A stretch of 64,000 nucleotides of DNA from NCBI RefSeq assembly GCF_003032475.1, contig NZ_CP028369.1, positions 1,364,001-1,428,000 of the forward strand. The letters run 5' to 3'. The first letter of the stretch is position 1. Each line of letters begins with the position of its first letter. Below, piece by piece: positions 28,663-39,714 of the stretch. The stretch is from Streptomyces sp. P3 (GTDB lineage: Bacteria; Actinomycetota; Actinomycetes; Streptomycetales; Streptomycetaceae). A program made the position numbers and the translations under genes. The notes under the pieces are model-generated. The model searched no databases, was not told the origin of the DNA, and worked only from the letters and a program-made list of their open reading frames with translations.

Positions 28663-31163
28663 GCCTCCACCTCCTGGGGGGCGTCGGCGGTGAGCGTCGC
28701 CGGGCCGATGCGTACGAGGGAGCCGGGCGTGGCCCCGGAGTCGGAGGCGACGCCCCGGCCGGTGGAGTTCAGCGGGAGCCAGACCACCCGGTCGGGCATC
28801 TCGGTGATCTGCAGCGGCAGTGCGACCGTTCCGGCGGGGCCGGTGACGGCGAGCAGGTCGCCGTCCTTGACGCCCGCCTCGGCGGCCGTGGCGGGGGACA
28901 CGCGCGCGTGTGCCGCGTGCCGGGTCCCGGCGAGCGCCTCGTCGCCCTGCTGGAGGACACCCTGGTCGAGCAGCAGACGGTGCCCGGCGAGGACGGCCTC
29001 CCCGACGGCGGGGCGCGGCAACTGCGCGGCCGGCTCGGCGGGTTCGGAGGCGCCGGAGCCCTCCCAGGCCCCGAGCCGGTCGAGCTCCGCACGGGCGGTG
29101 CGCAGATCCGGCAGGCCGAGATGGACGTCCATGGCGTCGGCGAGCATCTGCAGCACGCGCGCGTCGGCGGGCGCCACACGGCGGGTCATCTGGTCGGGCT
29201 TCAGTGCCGCCTCGAAGAAGCGGACCCGCCCCTCCCAGTTGAGGAAGGCGCCCGGCTTCTCGGCGACCGCGGCCACCGGGAGGACGACGTCCGCGTGCTC
29301 GGTGACCTCACCGGGCCGCAGCTCCAGCGACACCACGAAGCCGGCCTCGGCCAGCGCCTCACGCGCGCGTTCCGGGTCGGGCAGGTCCGCGACCTCGACA
29401 CCGGCGACGAGCAGCGCCTGCAGTTCGCCGGAGGCGGCGGCCTCGACGATCTGCCCGGTGTCCCGGCCGTAGCGGTGCGGGAGTTCGGCCAGGCCCCAGG
29501 CCGCGGCGACCTCCTCACGCGCGCGGGGGTCGGTGGCCGGGCGGCCGCCCGGCAGCAGCGACGGCAGGGCGCCCGCCTCGATCGCGCCCCGCTCCCCCGC
29601 CCGGCGCGGAATCCACACCAGCCGGGCGCCGGTCGCCGAGGCGGCCCGCGCCGCGGCGGTCAGCCCGCCCGCCACCGCCGCCAGCCGTTCGCCGACGACG
29701 ATCACCGCACCCTCGGTCCGCAGCGCCTGTGCGGCCGCGGCGCCCGCGTCCGCAAGGCCGTCGCCGCTCGCCAGCGCGTCCAGCCACTCGGTCTCCGTGC
29801 CCGGAGCGGCCGGCAACAGCGTGCCGCCCGCCTTCTGCAGACCTCGTGTGGCGTGCGTGGCCAGTGAGAACACCCGCTGGCCGTGCCCCCGCCAGGCCTT
29901 GCGCAGCCGCAGGAAGACGCCGGGCGCCTCCTCCTCCGACTCGAACCCGACCAGCAGGACGGCGGGCGCCTTCTCCAGGGAGGAGTACGTGACGCCCGTA
30001 CCGTCGAGATCGCGGCCGCGGCCGGCCACGCGGGCGGCCAGGAAGTCGGCCTCCTCGCTGCTGTGCACCCGTGCGCGGAAGTCGATGTCGTTGGTGTCGA
30101 GCGCCACGCGCGCGAACTTGCTGTAGGCGTAGGCGTCCTCGACGGTGAGACGGCCGCCGGTCAGTACGCCGGTCCTGCCGCGGGAGGCCAAGAGGCCCTG
30201 AGCCGCGATCTGCAGGGCCTCCGGCCAGGAAGCCGGTACGAGGTCACCCTCGGCGTTGCGCACCAGTGGCGTGTCGAGCCGGTCCCGCTGCTGCGCGTAC
30301 CGGAACGCGAAGCGCCCCTTGTCGCAGATCCACTCCTCGTTGACCTCGGGGTCGTCGGCGGCCAGCCGCCGCATGACCTTGCCGCGCCGGTGGTCGGTGC
30401 GGGTGGCGCAGCCTCCGGCGCAGTGCTCGCAGACCGACGGGGAGGAGACCAGGTCGAACGGCCGGGAGCGGAATCGGTAGGCCGCCGAGGTCAGCGCGCC
30501 GACCGGGCAGATCTGGATGGTGTTGCCGGAGAAGTACGACTCGAAGGGGTCGCCCTCGCCGGTGCCCACCTGCTGCAACGCCCCGCGCTCGATCAGCTCG
30601 ATCATCGGGTCGCCCGCCACCTGGTTCGAGAACCGGGTGCAGCGGGCGCACAGCACACACCGCTCCCGGTCGAGGAGCACCTGGGTGGAGATCGGCACGG
30701 GCTTCTCGTAGGTGCGTTTCCTGCCCTCGAAGCGGGATTCGGCCTGGCCGTGGGACATGGCCTGGTTCTGCAGGGGGCACTCGCCGCCCTTGTCGCAGAC
30801 CGGGCAGTCCAGCGGGTGGTTGATGAGGAGCAGCTCCATCACGCCGTGCTGCGCCTTCTCGGCGACCGGCGAGGTGAGGTGGGTCTTCACCACCATGCCG
30901 TCCGTGCACGTGATCGTGCAGGACGCCATCGGCTTGCGCTGGCCCTCGACGTCGACGATGCACTGGCGGCAGGCGCCTGCGGGGTCGAGGAGGGGATGGT
31001 CGCAGAAGCGGGGGATCTCGATGCCGAGCTGCTCGGCGGCCCGGATGACCAGGGTGCCCTTGGGCACGCTGATCTCGGCGCCGTCGATCGTCAACGTCAC
31101 GAGATCTTCCGGCGGGACCGCCGCCTCGCCGCCTCCGGAGGGAGCGCTGGTGGTCACCGTCAT
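28659..31163 (-). CDS. nuoG: NADH-quinone oxidoreductase subunit G
   Basis: Protein of 834 aa. An N-terminal [2Fe-2S] domain ([17 protein letters not shown]) leads into the His/Cys-ligated cluster ([18 protein letters not shown]) and a further [4Fe-4S] site ([19 protein letters not shown]). Next come the molybdopterin-oxidoreductase-like domain's own cluster, CEHCAGGC...WICDKGRF, corresponding to the off-path N7 site, then a long inactive molybdopterin-like domain. A C-terminal MopB-type barrel closes the protein ([17 protein letters not shown]). ATG 31163 overlaps nuoF by 4 bp. Confidence 0.97.
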   Translation of the reverse strand: MTVTTSAPSGGGEAAVPPEDLVTLTIDGAEISVPKGTLVIRAAEQLGIEIPRFCDHPLLDPAGACRQCIVDVEGQRKPMASCTITCTDGMVVKTHLTSPVAEKAQHGVMELLLINHPLDCPVCDKGGECPLQNQAMSHGQAESRFEGRKRTYEKPVPISTQVLLDRERCVLCARCTRFSNQVAGDPMIELIERGALQQVGTGEGDPFESYFSGNTIQICPVGALTSAAYRFRSRPFDLVSSPSVCEHCAGGCATRTDHRRGKVMRRLAADDPEVNEEWICDKGRFAFRYAQQRDRLDTPLVRNAEGDLVPASWPEALQIAAQGLLASRGRTGVLTGGRLTVEDAYAYSKFARVALDTNDIDFRARVHSSEEADFLAARVAGRGRDLDGTGVTYSSLEKAPAVLLVGFESEEEAPGVFLRLRKAWRGHGQRVFSLATHATRGLQKAGGTLLPAAPGTETEWLDALASGDGLADAGAAAAQALRTEGAVIVVGERLAAVAGGLTAAARAASATGARLVWIPRRAGERGAIEAGALPSLLPGGRPATDPRAREEVAAAWGLAELPHRYGRDTGQIVEAAASGELQALLVAGVEVADLPDPERAREALAEAGFVVSLELRPGEVTEHADVVLPVAAVAEKPGAFLNWEGRVRFFEAALKPDQMTRRVAPADARVLQMLADAMDVHLGLPDLRTARAELDRLGAWEGSGASEPAEPAAQLPRPAVGEAVLAGHRLLLDQGVLQQGDEALAGTRHAAHARVSPATAAEAGVKDGDLLAVTGPAGTVALPLQITEMPDRVVWLPLNSTGRGVASDSGATPGSLVRIGPATLTADAPQEVEA

Positions 31164-32509
31164 GCGTTCACCTCCGTGTGCTTGTCCGCCCACGCCGTCG
31201 ACTTGGCCGGGTCGAAGGGGCAGCCGCGGCCCGTGATGTGCTGCTCGTACTCCTCGCGGAAGTACTTGAGCGAGGAGAAGATCGGCGATGCGGCGCCGTC
31301 GCCGAGAGCGCAGAAGGACTTGCCGTTGATGTTGTCGGCGATGTCGTTCAGCTTGTCGAGGTCGGACAGGGAGCCCTTGCCGGCCTCGATGTCGCGCAGC
31401 AACTGCACGAGCCAGTACGTGCCTTCGCGGCACGGCGTGCACTTGCCGCAGGACTCGTGCGCGTAGAACTCGGTCCACCGGGTCACGGCGCGCACCACGC
31501 AGGTCGTCTCGTCGAAGCACTGCAGCGCTTTCGTGCCGAGCATGGAACCCGCGGCGCCCACTCCTTCGTAGTCGAGAGGGACGTCGAGGTGTTCGTCGGT
31601 GAACATCGGTGTCGAGGAGCCGCCCGGCGTCCAGAACTTGAGCCGGTGCCCGGGTCGCATGCCGCCGCTCATCTCGAGGAGCTGGCGGAGGGTGATGCCG
31701 AGCGGTGCCTCGTACTGGCCGGGGCTGGAGACGTGGCCGCTGAGGGAGTAGAGCGTGAAGCCCGGGGACTTCTCGCTTCCCATCGACCTGAACCATTCCT
31801 TGCCCTTTTGCAGGATGGCGGGAACCGACGCGATCGACTCGACGTTATTCACCACAGTCGGGCACGCATAGAGGCCCGCGACCGCAGGGAAGGGGGGGCG
31901 AAGCCGCGGTTGACCACGGCGGCCTTCGAGCGAGTCGAGCAGCGCGGTCTCCTCACCGCAGATGTACGCGCCGGCGCCGGCGTGCACGGTGAGCTGGAGG
32001 TCGAGTCCGCTGCCCAGGATGTTCTCGCCGAGGTATCCCGCCGCGTAGGCCTCGCGCACGGCCTCGTGCAACCGCCGCAGAACAGGGACGACTTCACCAC
32101 GCAGATAGATGAAGGCATGAGACGACCTGATGGCGTAGCACGCGATCACAATGCCCTCGATGAGGCTGTGCGGGTTCGCGAAGAGGAGCGGGATGTCCTT
32201 GCAGGTCCCGGGCTCCGATTCGTCGGCGTTGACAACTAGATAGTGCGGCTTTCCATCCCCCTGGGGAATGAACTGCCATTTCATTCCCGTCGGGAATCCC
32301 GCGCCGCCTCGCCCGCGCAGACCGGAGTCCTTGACGAACGCGATCAGTTCGTCCGGCGACATGGCGAGCGCCTTGCGCAGGCCCTCGTATCCCTCGTGCC
32401 TTCGGTAGACGTCCAGGCTCCAGGCCCTGTCCTCGTCCCAGAAGGCCGACAGCACGGGTGCGAGCAGCTTCTCGGGGCTGCTGCCTTTCAGTTCGGGTGC
32501 CAAGGTCAT
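31160..32509 (-). CDS. nuoF: NADH-quinone oxidoreductase subunit F (FMN, NADH-binding)
   Basis: Protein of 449 aa, the site of NADH oxidation. NADH-binding [19 protein letters not shown]-binding [13 protein letters not shown] and [21 protein letters not shown], and the N3 [4Fe-4S] motif [12 protein letters not shown] with a distal Cys in SFCALGDGA are all intact. ATG 32509 shares one base with the nuoE stop (TGATG). A lower-GC patch at 31790-32300 uses codons such as CGT and TCA more freely than its neighbours, yet the protein is intact. Confidence 0.97.
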   Translation of the reverse strand: MTLAPELKGSSPEKLLAPVLSAFWDEDRAWSLDVYRRHEGYEGLRKALAMSPDELIAFVKDSGLRGRGGAGFPTGMKWQFIPQGDGKPHYLVVNADESEPGTCKDIPLLFANPHSLIEGIVIACYAIRSSHAFIYLRGEVVPVLRRLHEAVREAYAAGYLGENILGSGLDLQLTVHAGAGAYICGEETALLDSLEGRRGQPRLRPPFPAVAGLYACPTVVNNVESIASVPAILQKGKEWFRSMGSEKSPGFTLYSLSGHVSSPGQYEAPLGITLRQLLEMSGGMRPGHRLKFWTPGGSSTPMFTDEHLDVPLDYEGVGAAGSMLGTKALQCFDETTCVVRAVTRWTEFYAHESCGKCTPCREGTYWLVQLLRDIEAGKGSLSDLDKLNDIADNINGKSFCALGDGAASPIFSSLKYFREEYEQHITGRGCPFDPAKSTAWADKHTEVNA

Positions 32510-33381
32510 CACTCCCCCTCCTCGGCGGTAGGCCCTGCCGGGTGAGCGGGGTCGGAGGCCGACGTGTCCTGTGGCGCGTCGTGCGAACTCAGGTGCTCGG
32601 TGGGCGACGGCTCGTGGACGGCCCGGTCCCGCGGCTCGTCGTGCGGCCCGCCGTCGCGCGGGTGGACCACGCGCGCGGGTGCGGTCTCTCCCTTTGCCAG
32701 GCGAAGACCCACCAGTGACGCCGGCCCCGCACTGCCGCTCGCCTCGACGGCCCCGTCCCGCTCGTCGGGGAAGCCCGCCAGGATGCGGGCGGTCTCCTTG
32801 AATGAGCAGAGCGGCGCCCCGCGCGTCGGGGACACCGTGGCACCGCTCCGCAGCTCGTCCACCAGGCGCTTCGCGCTCTGCACGGTCTGGTTGTCGAAGA
32901 ACTCCCAGTTGACCATGACGACCGGCGCGAAGTCGCAGGCCGCGTTGCACTCGATGTGCTCCAGGGTGATCTTTCCGTCGTCGGTGGTCCCACCGTTGCC
33001 GACGCCCAGGTGCTCCTGGAGCTCCTCGAAGATCGCGTCGCCGCCCATCACCGCGCACAGCGTGTTGGTGCAGACGCCGACCTGGTAGTCGCCGCCGGGT
33101 CGACGCCGGTACATGGTGTAGAAGGTGGCGACCGCGGTGACCTCGGCGGTGGTGAGGTCCAGCACGTCGGCGCAGAAGCGCATCCCGGTGCGCGTGACGT
33201 GCCCCTCCTCCGACTGCACGAGGTGCAGCAACGGCAGGAGCGCGGACCGGGAGTCGGGGTAGCGGGCGATGATCTCGCGCGCGTCCGCCTCCAGCCTGGC
33301 TCGGACGTCGTCCGGGTAGGCGGGCGCGGGCAGTTCGGGCATGCCCAGGCTGACGCCCCGCTCGGAAGAAGAGGTGGTCAC
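32509..33381 (-). CDS. nuoE: NADH-quinone oxidoreductase subunit E with extended C-terminus
   Basis: Protein of 290 aa, against about 166-240 in most relatives. The thioredoxin-like [2Fe-2S] domain has its four ligands in VCTNTLC and ECNAAC. Residues ~205-290 form a hydrophilic Pro/Ser/His/Asp-rich tail with no fold I recognise. GTG start at 33381 overlaps the nuoD stop by 4 bp. Works with NuoF in the NADH-oxidising module. Confidence 0.96.
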   Translation of the reverse strand: MTTSSSERGVSLGMPELPAPAYPDDVRARLEADAREIIARYPDSRSALLPLLHLVQSEEGHVTRTGMRFCADVLDLTTAEVTAVATFYTMYRRRPGGDYQVGVCTNTLCAVMGGDAIFEELQEHLGVGNGGTTDDGKITLEHIECNAACDFAPVVMVNWEFFDNQTVQSAKRLVDELRSGATVSPTRGAPLCSFKETARILAGFPDERDGAVEASGSAGPASLVGLRLAKGETAPARVVHPRDGGPHDEPRDRAVHEPSPTEHLSSHDAPQDTSASDPAHPAGPTAEEGE

Positions 33382-34715
33382 CGGTCGACGCCTCCCATCA
33401 CGGGGTCGATGGACGCGACGGCGACGATCACGTCGGCGACCTGGCCGCCCTCGCACATCGCCGCCATGGCTTGCAGGTTGGTGAAGGACGGGTCCCGGAA
33501 GTGGACCCGGTAGGGGCGGGTGCCTCCGTCGGAGACGGCGTGCACCCCGAGCTCGCCCTTGGGCGACTCGACCGCCGCGTACGCCTGCCCCGGCGGCACC
33601 CGGAAGCCCTCGGTGACCAGCTTGAAGTGGTGGATCAGGGCCTCCATGGAGGTGCCCATGATCTTCTTGATGTGGTCGAGGGAGTTGCCGAGACCGTCGG
33701 GGCCCAGAGCCAGCTGGGCCGGCCAGGCGATCTTCCGGTCGGCGACCATGACCGGGCCGGGCTGCAGCCGGTCCAGGCACTGCTCGACGATCCTGAGCGA
33801 CTGGCGCATCTCTTCCAGACGGATCAGGAAGCGGCCGTAGGAGTCGCAGGAGTCCGCGGTCGGGACGTCGAAGTCGTACGTCTCGTAGTCGCAGTAGGGC
33901 TGGGTCTTGCGCAGGTCGTGCGGCAGGCCGGTGGAGCGCAGGATCGGGCCGGTGGCGCCGAGGGCCATGCAGCCGGCCAGGTCGAGGTAGCCGACGTCCT
34001 GCATGCGGGCCTTGAAGATGGGGTTCCCGGTGGCGAGCTTGTCGTACTCGGGGAGGTTCTTCTTCATCTTCTTCACGAACTCGCGGATCTGGTCCACCGC
34101 GCCGGGCGGCAGGTCCTGGGCGAGTCCGCCGGGGCGGATGTACGCGTGGTTCATCCGCAGGCCCGTGATGAGCTCGTAGATGTCGAGAATCATTTCACGA
34201 TCACGGAATCCGTAGATCATGATGGTGGTGGCGCCGAGCTCCATGCCGCCCGTGGCGATGCACACCAGGTGCGACGACATCCGGTTCAGCTCCATCAGGA
34301 GCACCCGGATGATCTTGGCCCGCTCGGTGATCTGGTCCTCGATGCCGAGGAGCTTCTCGACGGCGAGACAGTAGGCGGTCTCGTTGAAGAAGGACGTCAG
34401 GTAGTCCATGCGCGTCACGAACGTGGTGCCCTGCGTCCACGTGCGGTACTCGAGGTTCTTCTCGATGCCGGTGTGGAGGTAGCCGATGCCGCAGCGGGCC
34501 TCGGTGACGGTCTCGCCCTCGATCTCCAGGATGAGGCGGAGCACCCCGTGGGTGGAGGGGTGCTGGGGGCCCATGTTGACGACGATGCGCTCGTCGTCGG
34601 CGCGGGCCGCGGACTGGACGACCTCGTCCCAGTCGCCACCGGTGACCGTGTAAACGGTGCCCTCTGTGGTCTCGCGCGCCGAGGCGGACGCGGCTGATGA
34701 CTGCGTGCTGCTCAC
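33378..34715 (-). CDS. nuoD: NADH-quinone oxidoreductase subunit D
   Basis: Protein of 445 aa, related to hydrogenase large subunits and lining the quinone site. Visible signatures: [14 protein letters not shown] with the quinone-interacting His, [37 protein letters not shown], and C-terminal [22 protein letters not shown] and [17 protein letters not shown]. An N-terminal extension of about 40 residues ([18 protein letters not shown]...) precedes the conserved core. GTG start at 34715, 4-bp overlap with nuoC. Confidence 0.97.
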   Translation of the reverse strand: MSSTQSSAASASARETTEGTVYTVTGGDWDEVVQSAARADDERIVVNMGPQHPSTHGVLRLILEIEGETVTEARCGIGYLHTGIEKNLEYRTWTQGTTFVTRMDYLTSFFNETAYCLAVEKLLGIEDQITERAKIIRVLLMELNRMSSHLVCIATGGMELGATTIMIYGFRDREMILDIYELITGLRMNHAYIRPGGLAQDLPPGAVDQIREFVKKMKKNLPEYDKLATGNPIFKARMQDVGYLDLAGCMALGATGPILRSTGLPHDLRKTQPYCDYETYDFDVPTADSCDSYGRFLIRLEEMRQSLRIVEQCLDRLQPGPVMVADRKIAWPAQLALGPDGLGNSLDHIKKIMGTSMEALIHHFKLVTEGFRVPPGQAYAAVESPKGELGVHAVSDGGTRPYRVHFRDPSFTNLQAMAAMCEGGQVADVIVAVASIDPVMGGVDR

Positions 34716-35472
34716 GAGTACGACCTCCGCTGGTCCGGAGCCGGGATCTGGGCGCCCTTGTACTCGACGGGGATGCCGCCGAGGGGATAGTCCTTGCGCT
34801 GCGGATGGCCCGGCCAGTCGTCCGGCATCATGATCCGCGTGAGGGCCGGGTGGCCGTCGAAGACGATCCCGAAGAAGTCGTAGGTCTCGCGCTCGTGCCA
34901 GTCGTTGGTGGGATACACGGCGACCAGGGACGGGATGCGCGGATCGGCGTCCGGGGCGCTGACCTCCAGGCGGATCAGCCGGTTGTGGGTGATCGAGCGC
35001 AGGTGGTAGACGGCGTGCAGTTCGCGCCCCTTGTCGTGCGGGTAGTGCACGCCGCTGACGCCGGTGCAGAGTTCGAAGCGCAGGGCGGGGTCGTCGCGCA
35101 GGGTGCGGGCGACGCGGAGCAGGTGCTCGCGCTCGATGTGGAAGGTGAGCTCGTCGCGGTCGACGACCGTCTTCTCGATCGCGTTGCCAGGAAGGAGACC
35201 CTGCTCCTCCAGTGCGCCCTCCAGCTCGTCGGCGACCTCGTCGAACCAGCCGCCGTACGGCCGGCTCGCCGCCCCCGGGAGCCGGATCGAGCGGACCAGG
35301 CCGCCGTAGCCGGAGGTGTCGCCGCCGTTGTCGGCGCCGAACATGCCGCGCTGGACGCGGACCTCCTCCCCGCCCTGGCCGCGCTGGCCGGGGAGGTTGG
35401 AGGCGGAGAGGTCCTTCTCGGGGTTCACCCCGTTCGAGGAGCCGTTCGCGCCGTGGGTGCCGTTCGCGTCGC

Positions 35473-35476
<4 letters not shown>
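34712..35476 (-). CDS. nuoC: NADH-quinone oxidoreductase subunit C
   Basis: Protein of 254 aa, separate from NuoD (unlike the enterobacterial NuoCD fusion). Family core: [68 protein letters not shown] and [10 protein letters not shown]. The first ~60 residues are Gly/Asn/Ser-rich and low-complexity, as in other actinobacteria. GTG start at 35476, 4-bp overlap with nuoB. Confidence 0.97.
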
Positions 35477-36027
<551 letters not shown>

Positions 36028-36041
36028 GACTTAAAGGCCCC

Positions 36042-36401
36042 TCAGTCCCATTCCAGGCCGCCGCGCCGCCACACGTACGCGTACGCCACGAAGACGGTGA
36101 GCACGAAGAGCAGCATCTCCACGAGCCCGAAGACACCCAGGGCGTCGAAGGTGACGGCCCAGGGGTAGAGGAAGACGATCTCGATGTCGAAGACGATGAA
36201 GAGCATCGCCGTCAGGTAGTACTTGATGGGGAAGCGCCCGCCGCCGGCCGGCGTGGGGGTCGGCTCGATACCGCACTCATAGGCCTCGAGCTTGGCGCGG
36301 TTGTACCGCTTCGGCCCGATCAGCGTGGCCATGACCACGGAGAAGATCGCAAAGCCTGCCCCGAGGGCTCCCAGTACGAGGATGGGCGCATACGCGTTCA
36401 C
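36042..36401 (-). CDS. nuoA: NADH-quinone oxidoreductase subunit A
   Basis: Protein of 119 aa with three transmembrane helices. The conserved loop [12 protein letters not shown] and the helix [24 protein letters not shown] are diagnostic. First gene of the nuoA-N operon. GTG start at 36401 behind GAGAGGAGCGAGGAG. A Rex-type operator lies about 105-125 bp upstream. Confidence 0.97.
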   Translation of the reverse strand: MNAYAPILVLGALGAGFAIFSVVMATLIGPKRYNRAKLEAYECGIEPTPTPAGGGRFPIKYYLTAMLFIVFDIEIVFLYPWAVTFDALGVFGLVEMLLFVLTVFVAYAYVWRRGGLEWD

Positions 36402-36506
36402 CGCTCCTCGCTCCTCTCAGTCGGCACTGACTGCTGGCGATGACATCGGACCGGCGCCGCCCCCGCAGGCCCGCGAACACCGCCCGTCCAGACGAAGATC
36501 GCGAAC

Positions 36507-36524
36507 ATGTGAAGCAGGTCACAA
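36507..36524. promoter_or_regulatory. Rex operator (ROP) upstream of nuoA
   Basis: ATGTGAAGCAGGTCACAA matches the Streptomyces Rex consensus TTGTGAAnnnnTTCACAA at 12 of 14 fixed positions, with the core inverted repeat TGTGA/TCACA intact. In S. coelicolor Rex is known to repress nuoA-N, cydABCD and its own operon through such sites, and is released when the NADH/NAD+ ratio rises. The site lies 106 bp before the nuoA start, as expected for promoter overlap. Confidence 0.85.
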
Positions 36525-36581
36525 GCCCAACTGCCTCGCATCCTATGCCCGCCGCTCTGTGATCTGCGACACGGGGTATTA

Positions 36582-36594
36582 CACAAGCTTTGTG
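36582..36594. promoter_or_regulatory. Second inverted repeat CACAA-GCT-TTGTG in the nuoA/NLP-P60 gap
   Basis: A perfect 5-bp inverted repeat whose half-sites are those of Rex but in the opposite order and with a 3-bp spacer. It lies 58 bp beyond the Rex site, in the divergent region 36402-37142. That region also contains scattered TGATCA words (36663, 36993, 37004) and no gene. Could be a separate regulator's site. Confidence 0.4.
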
Positions 36595-37142
36595 ATCTCC
36601 ACCACCTGACGAACGATCATGAAGTCATATCAGCGGTGATCTTCGCACGCGAAGCGCCAGAGTGATCACAAGAAGTGACATTTGCGCTCGTCACCGCAGG
36701 CCGGAGAGGCATCTCAATATCAAGAGGCTTCCCTTGCATGCAAATTGGAGATGGACGCGGGGCACTGGTAGAGGACCCCGTTCACACATGAGGGGGAGGG
36801 GCGGAGCCGGATGTGGACGCGTGCACACGTTCACGAGCGGAAGCGGTCGTGCCGCGGGCGCGAGACGCGGGCGCTCCGGTAACCGTTCCGTGACCTCCGC
36901 CACACCCGTGAGGGCCCCCAAGAGCGGGGCTTGGCCAACTGTCTCGACCGGTGGTAGGCGCAGGGCAATTCGGGCGTAACCGCGAAACATCATGATCACA
37001 GGCTTGATCACGTGCGTCCGCAATGTCCGTTACGGCGTCAATAAAGAACCCGAGGCGCGGAATTTGGGGCATCCGTTGAACAACTGTGGCGCACCACACG
37101 TTTCTTGAAGGTATGGAGGAGCCCCTGATACCGCTTGTACCC

Positions 37143-37943
37143 ATGTCCCTCACCGCTCACATACGCAGCCACCGGAAACCCCGCCGCAGCGCGTCGACGA
37201 TCGCGATGCGGGCCGGAGTCGCCAGTGGTGTTCTCGGCACGCTGGCCGTCGCCACAGCAGCCGGCTCGGCCAACGCCGCCGAACCGGTGACGCAGACGCT
37301 CGAACTGCCCGTGCTCACCGGCGACCTGGCCGCCCAGGTCGCGCAGTCCGCCCAGGCCACACAGCAGGCCGCGGCGAACTACCAGCTCCACGCCGAGCGC
37401 GACGCGGCCGCCGCGTCCGCCGCCAAGGAAGCCAAGAAGGACCTCGCCGAGGCCAAGGCCGAGGCGAAGAAGAAGGCCGAGGCCGCCCGTAAGGCCGCCG
37501 CCGAGCGGGCCACGCGCGCCGCCGAGCGGACCACGCTGACCTCGACGTCGGGCAGCACCTTCAGCAGCACGAGCTCCTCCACGGCGACGGGTTCGGCCGC
37601 GGCCGTCATCGCCTTCGTGAAGGCGCAGATCGGTGACGCCTACGTCTCCGGCGGCACCGGCCCCAACTCCTGGGACTGCTCGGGCCTGATGCAGACCGCC
37701 TTCAAGCAGGTCGGCATCGACCTGCCGCGCGTCTCGCAGGACCAGTCGACGGCCGGCACGCAGGTGTCGCTGGACAACCTGCAGCCCGGCGACATCCTCT
37801 ACTGGGGCAGCGCGGGCAACGCGTACCACGTGGCGGTCTACGTCGGCGACGGCATGTTCGTCGGCGCGCAGAACCCCTCCACCGGTGTGGCCGAGAAGCC
37901 GCTGTCGTACGACCCGCCGAGCGGCGCGGTGAGGGTGCTCTGA
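37143..37943 (+). CDS. Secreted NLP/P60 (NlpC/P60, C40) cell-wall hydrolase
   Basis: Protein of 266 aa. Signal peptide about 1-45 (RKPRRSAST ... ANA-AE), then an Ala/Lys/Glu-rich coiled coil (about 72-130), a Ser/Thr linker, and a C-terminal NlpC/P60 domain. The catalytic pair is C179 (SWDCSG) and H229 (YHVAVYVG), with a third polar residue near Q243. It should cut peptide stems of peptidoglycan. The start is uncertain: ATG 37143 gives the best signal peptide, but the only strong GGAGGAG sits 21 bp upstream. ATG 37113 and GTG 37086 are in-frame alternatives. Confidence 0.9.
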   Translation: MSLTAHIRSHRKPRRSASTIAMRAGVASGVLGTLAVATAAGSANAAEPVTQTLELPVLTGDLAAQVAQSAQATQQAAANYQLHAERDAAAASAAKEAKKDLAEAKAEAKKKAEAARKAAAERATRAAERTTLTSTSGSTFSSTSSSTATGSAAAVIAFVKAQIGDAYVSGGTGPNSWDCSGLMQTAFKQVGIDLPRVSQDQSTAGTQVSLDNLQPGDILYWGSAGNAYHVAVYVGDGMFVGAQNPSTGVAEKPLSYDPPSGAVRVL

Positions 37944-37980
37944 CCGCTCCCAGGCGCCTTTGAGGGCGCCGCACGCACGC

Positions 37981-38013
37981 AAGGGCCGCAGCCGCTCGGG
38001 GGCAGCGGCCCTT
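37981..38013. terminator. Hairpin terminator after the NLP/P60 gene
   Basis: AAGGGCCGC (37981-37989) is the exact inverse complement of GCGGCCCTT (38005-38013), giving a 9-bp stem. A smaller GGCGCC/GGCGCC hairpin precedes it at 37953-37970. Likely ends the hydrolase transcript. Confidence 0.75.
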
Positions 38014-38148
38014 CGGGCTGTCCGGGCGCGCCCGGCGGGACGGGCGGCGGCTCGTCGTCTCGTGCGCCGCCGCCGGGGAGGGTGTCGCGTGCGCCCGGCG
38101 GACGTGGTCCCGCGACTGTTCGCCCACGACCGACGCAAGGGGCGAAGA

Positions 38149-38166
38149 TGCCCGACATGTCGGGCA
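38149..38166. repeat. Perfect 18-bp palindrome
   Basis: TGCCCGACATGTCGGGCA reads identically on both strands, flanked by GAAG and CTTC. It lies in the 366-bp gap 37944-38309 between two convergent genes and about 140 bp past the reductase stop. It has no spacer, so it is more like a dimeric-protein site than a terminator stem, although a 7-bp stem with a 4-base loop is possible. The rest of the gap shows only the terminator described separately. Confidence 0.6.
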
Positions 38167-38309
38167 CTTCATCATGAGGCGGGCCGCCGGGAAGAGCCCT
38201 GTGCGCGTCGGCCGCCGAACGGCGGGCCCGTACCGTCCGGTCGGGGCCGCCGAGCTCACCGGTCGGCCCGCACCGTCCCGTCGGGCCCACCGAGCGAGCA
38301 CCCGTCGGG

Positions 38310-39617
38310 TCAGGCCTTCGGGGCCACCTTGCTCAGGCCGTTGATGATGCGGTCCATCGCGTCGCCGCCCGTGGGGTCGGTCAGGTTGGCGAGCATCTTC
38401 AGTGTGAACTTCATCAGCATCGGGTGGGTCAGGCCGCGCTGCGTCGCGATCTTCATGACCTTCGGGTTGCCGATGAGCTTCACGAAGGCGCGGCCGAGCG
38501 TGTAGTAGCCGCCGTAGGTGTCCGCGAGGATCTGCGGGTACCGCTGCAGGGCGAGTTCGCGCTGACCTGGGGTGGCGCGGGCGTGGGCCTGCACGATGAC
38601 GTCGGCGGCGAGCTGCCCGGACTCCATGGCGTAGGCGATGCCCTCGCCGTTGAACGGGTTCACCAGGCCCCCGGCGTCGCCGACCAGCAGCAGGCCCTTG
38701 GTGTAGTGGGGCTTGCGGTTGAAGGCCATGGGGAGGGCGGCGCCGCGGATCGGGCCGGTCATGTTTTCGGGGGTGTAGCCCCAGTCCTCAGGCATGGACG
38801 CGCACCAGGCCTTGAGAACCTCGCGCCAGTCCAGCTCCTTGAAGGAGTCGGAGGTGTTGAGCACGCCGAGGCCGACGTTCGACGTCCCGTCGCCCATGCC
38901 GAAGATCCAGCCGTAGCCCGGCAGCAGCCGGTCCTCGCCGGGGCCGCGTCGGTCCCACAGCTCCAGCCAGGACTCCAGGTAGTCGTCCTCGTGGCGCGGG
39001 GAGGTGAAGTAGGTGCGGACGGCGACGCCCATCGGGCGGTCCTCGCGGCGGTGCAGGCCCATCGCCAGCGAGAGACGGGTGGAGTTGCCGTCGGCGGCGA
39101 CCACGAGCGGGGCGTGGAAGGTGACTTCGCGCTTCTCCTCTCCCAGCTTGGCGTGCACGCCGGTGATGCGGCCGGTGCGGTCGTCGACGATCGGGGCGCC
39201 CACGTTGCAGCGCTCGTGGAGGCGGGCGCCCGCCTTCTGGGCCTGGCGGGCGAGCTGCTCGTCGAAGTCGTCACGCTTGCGGACGAGTCCGTAGTCGGGG
39301 AAGGAGGCCAGATCGGGCCAGTCCAGCTGGAGACGGACGCCGCCGCCGATGATGCGCAGGCCCTTGTTGCGCAGCCAGCCGGCCTCCTCGGAGATGTCGA
39401 TGCCCATGGCCACCAGCTGCTTGGTGGCGCGCGGGGTGAGGCCGTCGCCGCAGACCTTCTCGCGCGGGAACTCGGTCTTCTCGAGGAGGAGTACGTCGAG
39501 TCCGGCCTTGGCGAGGTAGTAGGCGGTCGTGGAGCCGGCCGGTCCCGCGCCGACGACGATCACGTCGGCGGTGTTCGCGGTGAAGGGCTCGGAGCGGGGC
39601 TCGGTCACGGCGGTCAC
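38310..39617 (-). CDS. Geranylgeranyl-reductase-family FAD oxidoreductase (MenJ-like candidate)
   Basis: Protein of 435 aa. N-terminal FAD site VIVVGAGPAGSTTAYYLAKAG (about 19-39), the family signature FPREKVCGDGLTPRA, the middle VVAADGNSTRLSL, and the second FAD motif LLVGDAGGLVNPFNGEGIAYAMESG. Such enzymes saturate isoprenoid double bonds; the mycobacterial relative MenJ reduces a menaquinone side-chain bond. It is 1.1 kb from menG and streptomycetes make partly hydrogenated menaquinones, so that role is plausible here; archaeal-lipid or carotenoid-type substrates are alternatives. GTG start at 39617 with GGGGAGA upstream. Divergent from the GNAT gene. Confidence 0.88.
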   Translation of the reverse strand: MTAVTEPRSEPFTANTADVIVVGAGPAGSTTAYYLAKAGLDVLLLEKTEFPREKVCGDGLTPRATKQLVAMGIDISEEAGWLRNKGLRIIGGGVRLQLDWPDLASFPDYGLVRKRDDFDEQLARQAQKAGARLHERCNVGAPIVDDRTGRITGVHAKLGEEKREVTFHAPLVVAADGNSTRLSLAMGLHRREDRPMGVAVRTYFTSPRHEDDYLESWLELWDRRGPGEDRLLPGYGWIFGMGDGTSNVGLGVLNTSDSFKELDWREVLKAWCASMPEDWGYTPENMTGPIRGAALPMAFNRKPHYTKGLLLVGDAGGLVNPFNGEGIAYAMESGQLAADVIVQAHARATPGQRELALQRYPQILADTYGGYYTLGRAFVKLIGNPKVMKIATQRGLTHPMLMKFTLKMLANLTDPTGGDAMDRIINGLSKVAPKA

Positions 39618-39714
39618 GGCGGGATCTCCCCAAGTTCGGAATCTGCGTGCCGACCGGCACTGGACACGGGCAGTCTATTCAGCAGAATTGATCACCTGGC
39701 TGAAGGGCTGCCCA

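Noticed and set aside
36660..37142. c-di-AMP riboswitch before the NLP/P60 gene
   Set aside because: Such hydrolase genes often carry one, but the characteristic aptamer words seen at 12556-12776 are absent here.
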